Program-made: the position numbers and the translations under genes
In this document: piece after piece, positions 63,259-64,000 of the stretch
Numbering within the stretch: position 1 is the stretch's first letter
Layout of the letters: each line of letters begins with the position of its first letter
The notes under the pieces: generated by a model
What the model was told of the DNA's origin: nothing
Database searches by the model: none
What the model saw: only the letters and a program-made list of their open reading frames with translations
Assembly (NCBI GenBank): GCA_016196755.1
Contig: JACPXC010000007.1
Coordinates: 310,001-374,000 of the forward strand
Direction: 5' to 3'
Length of the DNA: 64,000 bases
Origin: Elusimicrobiota bacterium
GTDB taxonomy: Bacteria > Elusimicrobiota > Elusimicrobia > UBA1565

Positions 63259-64000
63259 ATGCCGCCCGCACGCGACGCGGGAGCGGCCCCCGCCGGGCTG
63301 TCCTCCCTCACGCGCCTCATCCCGTACGCCGCCAAGCACCGGCGGCGCTACGCGTCGGCGCTCGGCCTGGTCCTCACCTCGACCCTGCTCGCGGTGGCCA
63401 GCCCGGCCCTGGTCAAGCGCGCGATGGACGCCGTCGAGTCGGGGACGGGCGGCCGGGCCTTGGGACTGCTTGCCGCGGCGCTGGCGGCGGCGGGTGTGGC
63501 CCGGGCCTTCCTCGTGTTCCGCGGCCGCTACGGACTCATCGCCGCCTCACGGATGATCGAGAACGACCTGCGCGCCGAGCTCTTTGCCAAGCTCCTGCGC
63601 CTGCCGGCGCGCTTCTTCGACGAGAACTCCTCCGGGGACATCGCCTCCCGGGTCATCAACGACGTCGAGGGCGTGCGCATGGTGGCCGGCATCGCCCTCA
63701 TGATGGTGGTCTCGAGCGGCTTCCTGTTCGTCTTGAGCCTCGGCTCGATGTTCCTCATCGACCACCGCCTGACCCTCCTGGCCCTGGCGCCCCTCCTGCT
63801 CGTGAGCGCCTGCACCTGGCTCCTGACCGGCCGCATCTACGCTCAGTCCGAGACCGTCCAGGAGCGACTCTCCGATATCTCGACGATCGCCCAGGAGAAC
63901 TTCAGCGGGGCGCGCGTCATCCGCGCCTTCACGCGCGAGACCGCCGAGAACGCGCGCTTCGAGGGGAGCGCGCGCGCCTACCTCGAGGCGAACCTGTCGC
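63259..64000 (+). CDS. ABC exporter (MsbA-like), N-terminal part (cut by window edge)
   Basis: The frame is open to the right edge, giving about 247 residues: the transmembrane domain of a type IV ABC exporter. Visible segments are RRRYASALGLVLTSTLLAVASPALVKRAMDAV, LRAELFAKLLRLPARFFDENSSGDIASRVINDVEGV (the coupling region) and the later TM helices to RVIRAFTRE. The nucleotide-binding domain lies outside. Lipid A flippase (MsbA) is the likeliest role, but drug or peptide exporters look alike here. Confidence 0.88.
   Translation, partial: MPPARDAGAAPAGLSSLTRLIPYAAKHRRRYASALGLVLTSTLLAVASPALVKRAMDAVESGTGGRALGLLAAALAAAGVARAFLVFRGRYGLIAASRMIENDLRAELFAKLLRLPARFFDENSSGDIASRVINDVEGVRMVAGIALMMVVSSGFLFVLSLGSMFLIDHRLTLLALAPLLLVSACTWLLTGRIYAQSETVQERLSDISTIAQENFSGARVIRAFTRETAENARFEGSARAYLEANLS

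Noticed and set aside
1-64000. tRNA, rRNA, riboswitches, phage or IS genes
   Set aside because: I saw no cloverleaf-like sequence, rRNA motif, transposase, integrase or known riboswitch consensus; a tRNAscan or Rfam search would be decisive.

Overview
The window is a very GC-rich, gene-dense bacterial chromosome segment with no phage, IS transposase, tRNA, rRNA operon or CRISPR array that I can see. TonB/ExbB/ExbD, lipoproteins, many Sec signal peptides and two PilT ATPases point to a Gram-negative envelope. The layout nadD-yqeK fusion, LytR_C protein, pilT, cyclic-nucleotide-binding protein, rsfS, pilT, argS, together with TPR-containing Ser/Thr kinases, would fit a deep-branching environmental lineage such as Elusimicrobiota or a similar group. 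That placement is inference from gene content; no 16S gene is present to test it.

Region by region. 1-1805 (minus): a CheY-like regulator, a CheC/CheX-like phosphatase, a small helical protein and a truncated exported protein. 1876-6208: a PLD3/4-like phospholipase-D-fold exported protein divergent from a pyruvate (or 2-oxoacid) dehydrogenase operon whose E2 is split into a stand-alone lipoyl domain and a stand-alone catalytic domain. 6225-10020: SlyD-like lipoprotein isomerase, receiver protein, BtuF-like binding protein, FHA protein, a complex repeat locus and OsmC. 10775-16002 (minus): an aromatic or acyl-CoA catabolic operon (aldehyde dehydrogenase, two crotonases, a PaaA-like diiron protein, 3-hydroxyacyl-CoA dehydrogenase). 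16059-22719: diheme cytochrome c, DUF885 peptidase, cell-wall amidase, receiver protein, DUF1015 protein. 22750-32707: nadD-yqeK, LytR_C, two pilT genes, rsfS, argS and a Ca2+ P-type ATPase. 33-36 kb: exported proteins of unknown function and a second CheC-like gene. 36433-44236: an exported HEAT-cyclophilin fusion followed by three membrane Ser/Thr kinases with extracytoplasmic TPR-like sensor regions. 44209-47697 (minus): TonB, ExbD, ExbB and two exported HEAT-repeat proteins. 48820-53736 (minus): hemB, hemL and a 12-TM-type glycosyltransferase. 53.8-60 kb: methyltransferase, squalene/phytoene synthase, hydrolase, acetyltransferase, hybrid regulator-kinase. 60013-62084 (minus): RNase P RNA, RNase HI and a zinc-ribbon coiled-coil protein. 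The right edge cuts an ABC exporter gene.

Three window-wide habits stand out. First, many genes that begin a transcription unit have a -10 box ending only 5-9 nt before the start codon, most often 6, implying leaderless mRNAs. Second, operon genes are joined by TGATG, ATGA or GTGA stop-start overlaps. Third, five convergent gene pairs share a 4-bp CTAG/TTAG/CTAA stop overlap, and I see no convincing intrinsic terminators. A family of small repeats beginning TTCGG(G/T)G(T/C)CAG occurs at 9.4, 35.6, 36.4 and 55.9 kb. The best candidates for undescribed biology are the reversed-topology kinase cluster, the ExbBD-TonB-HEAT operon (one HEAT protein carries a TonB-box-like segment), the split E2 without a subunit-binding domain, and the lone PaaA-type diiron protein.
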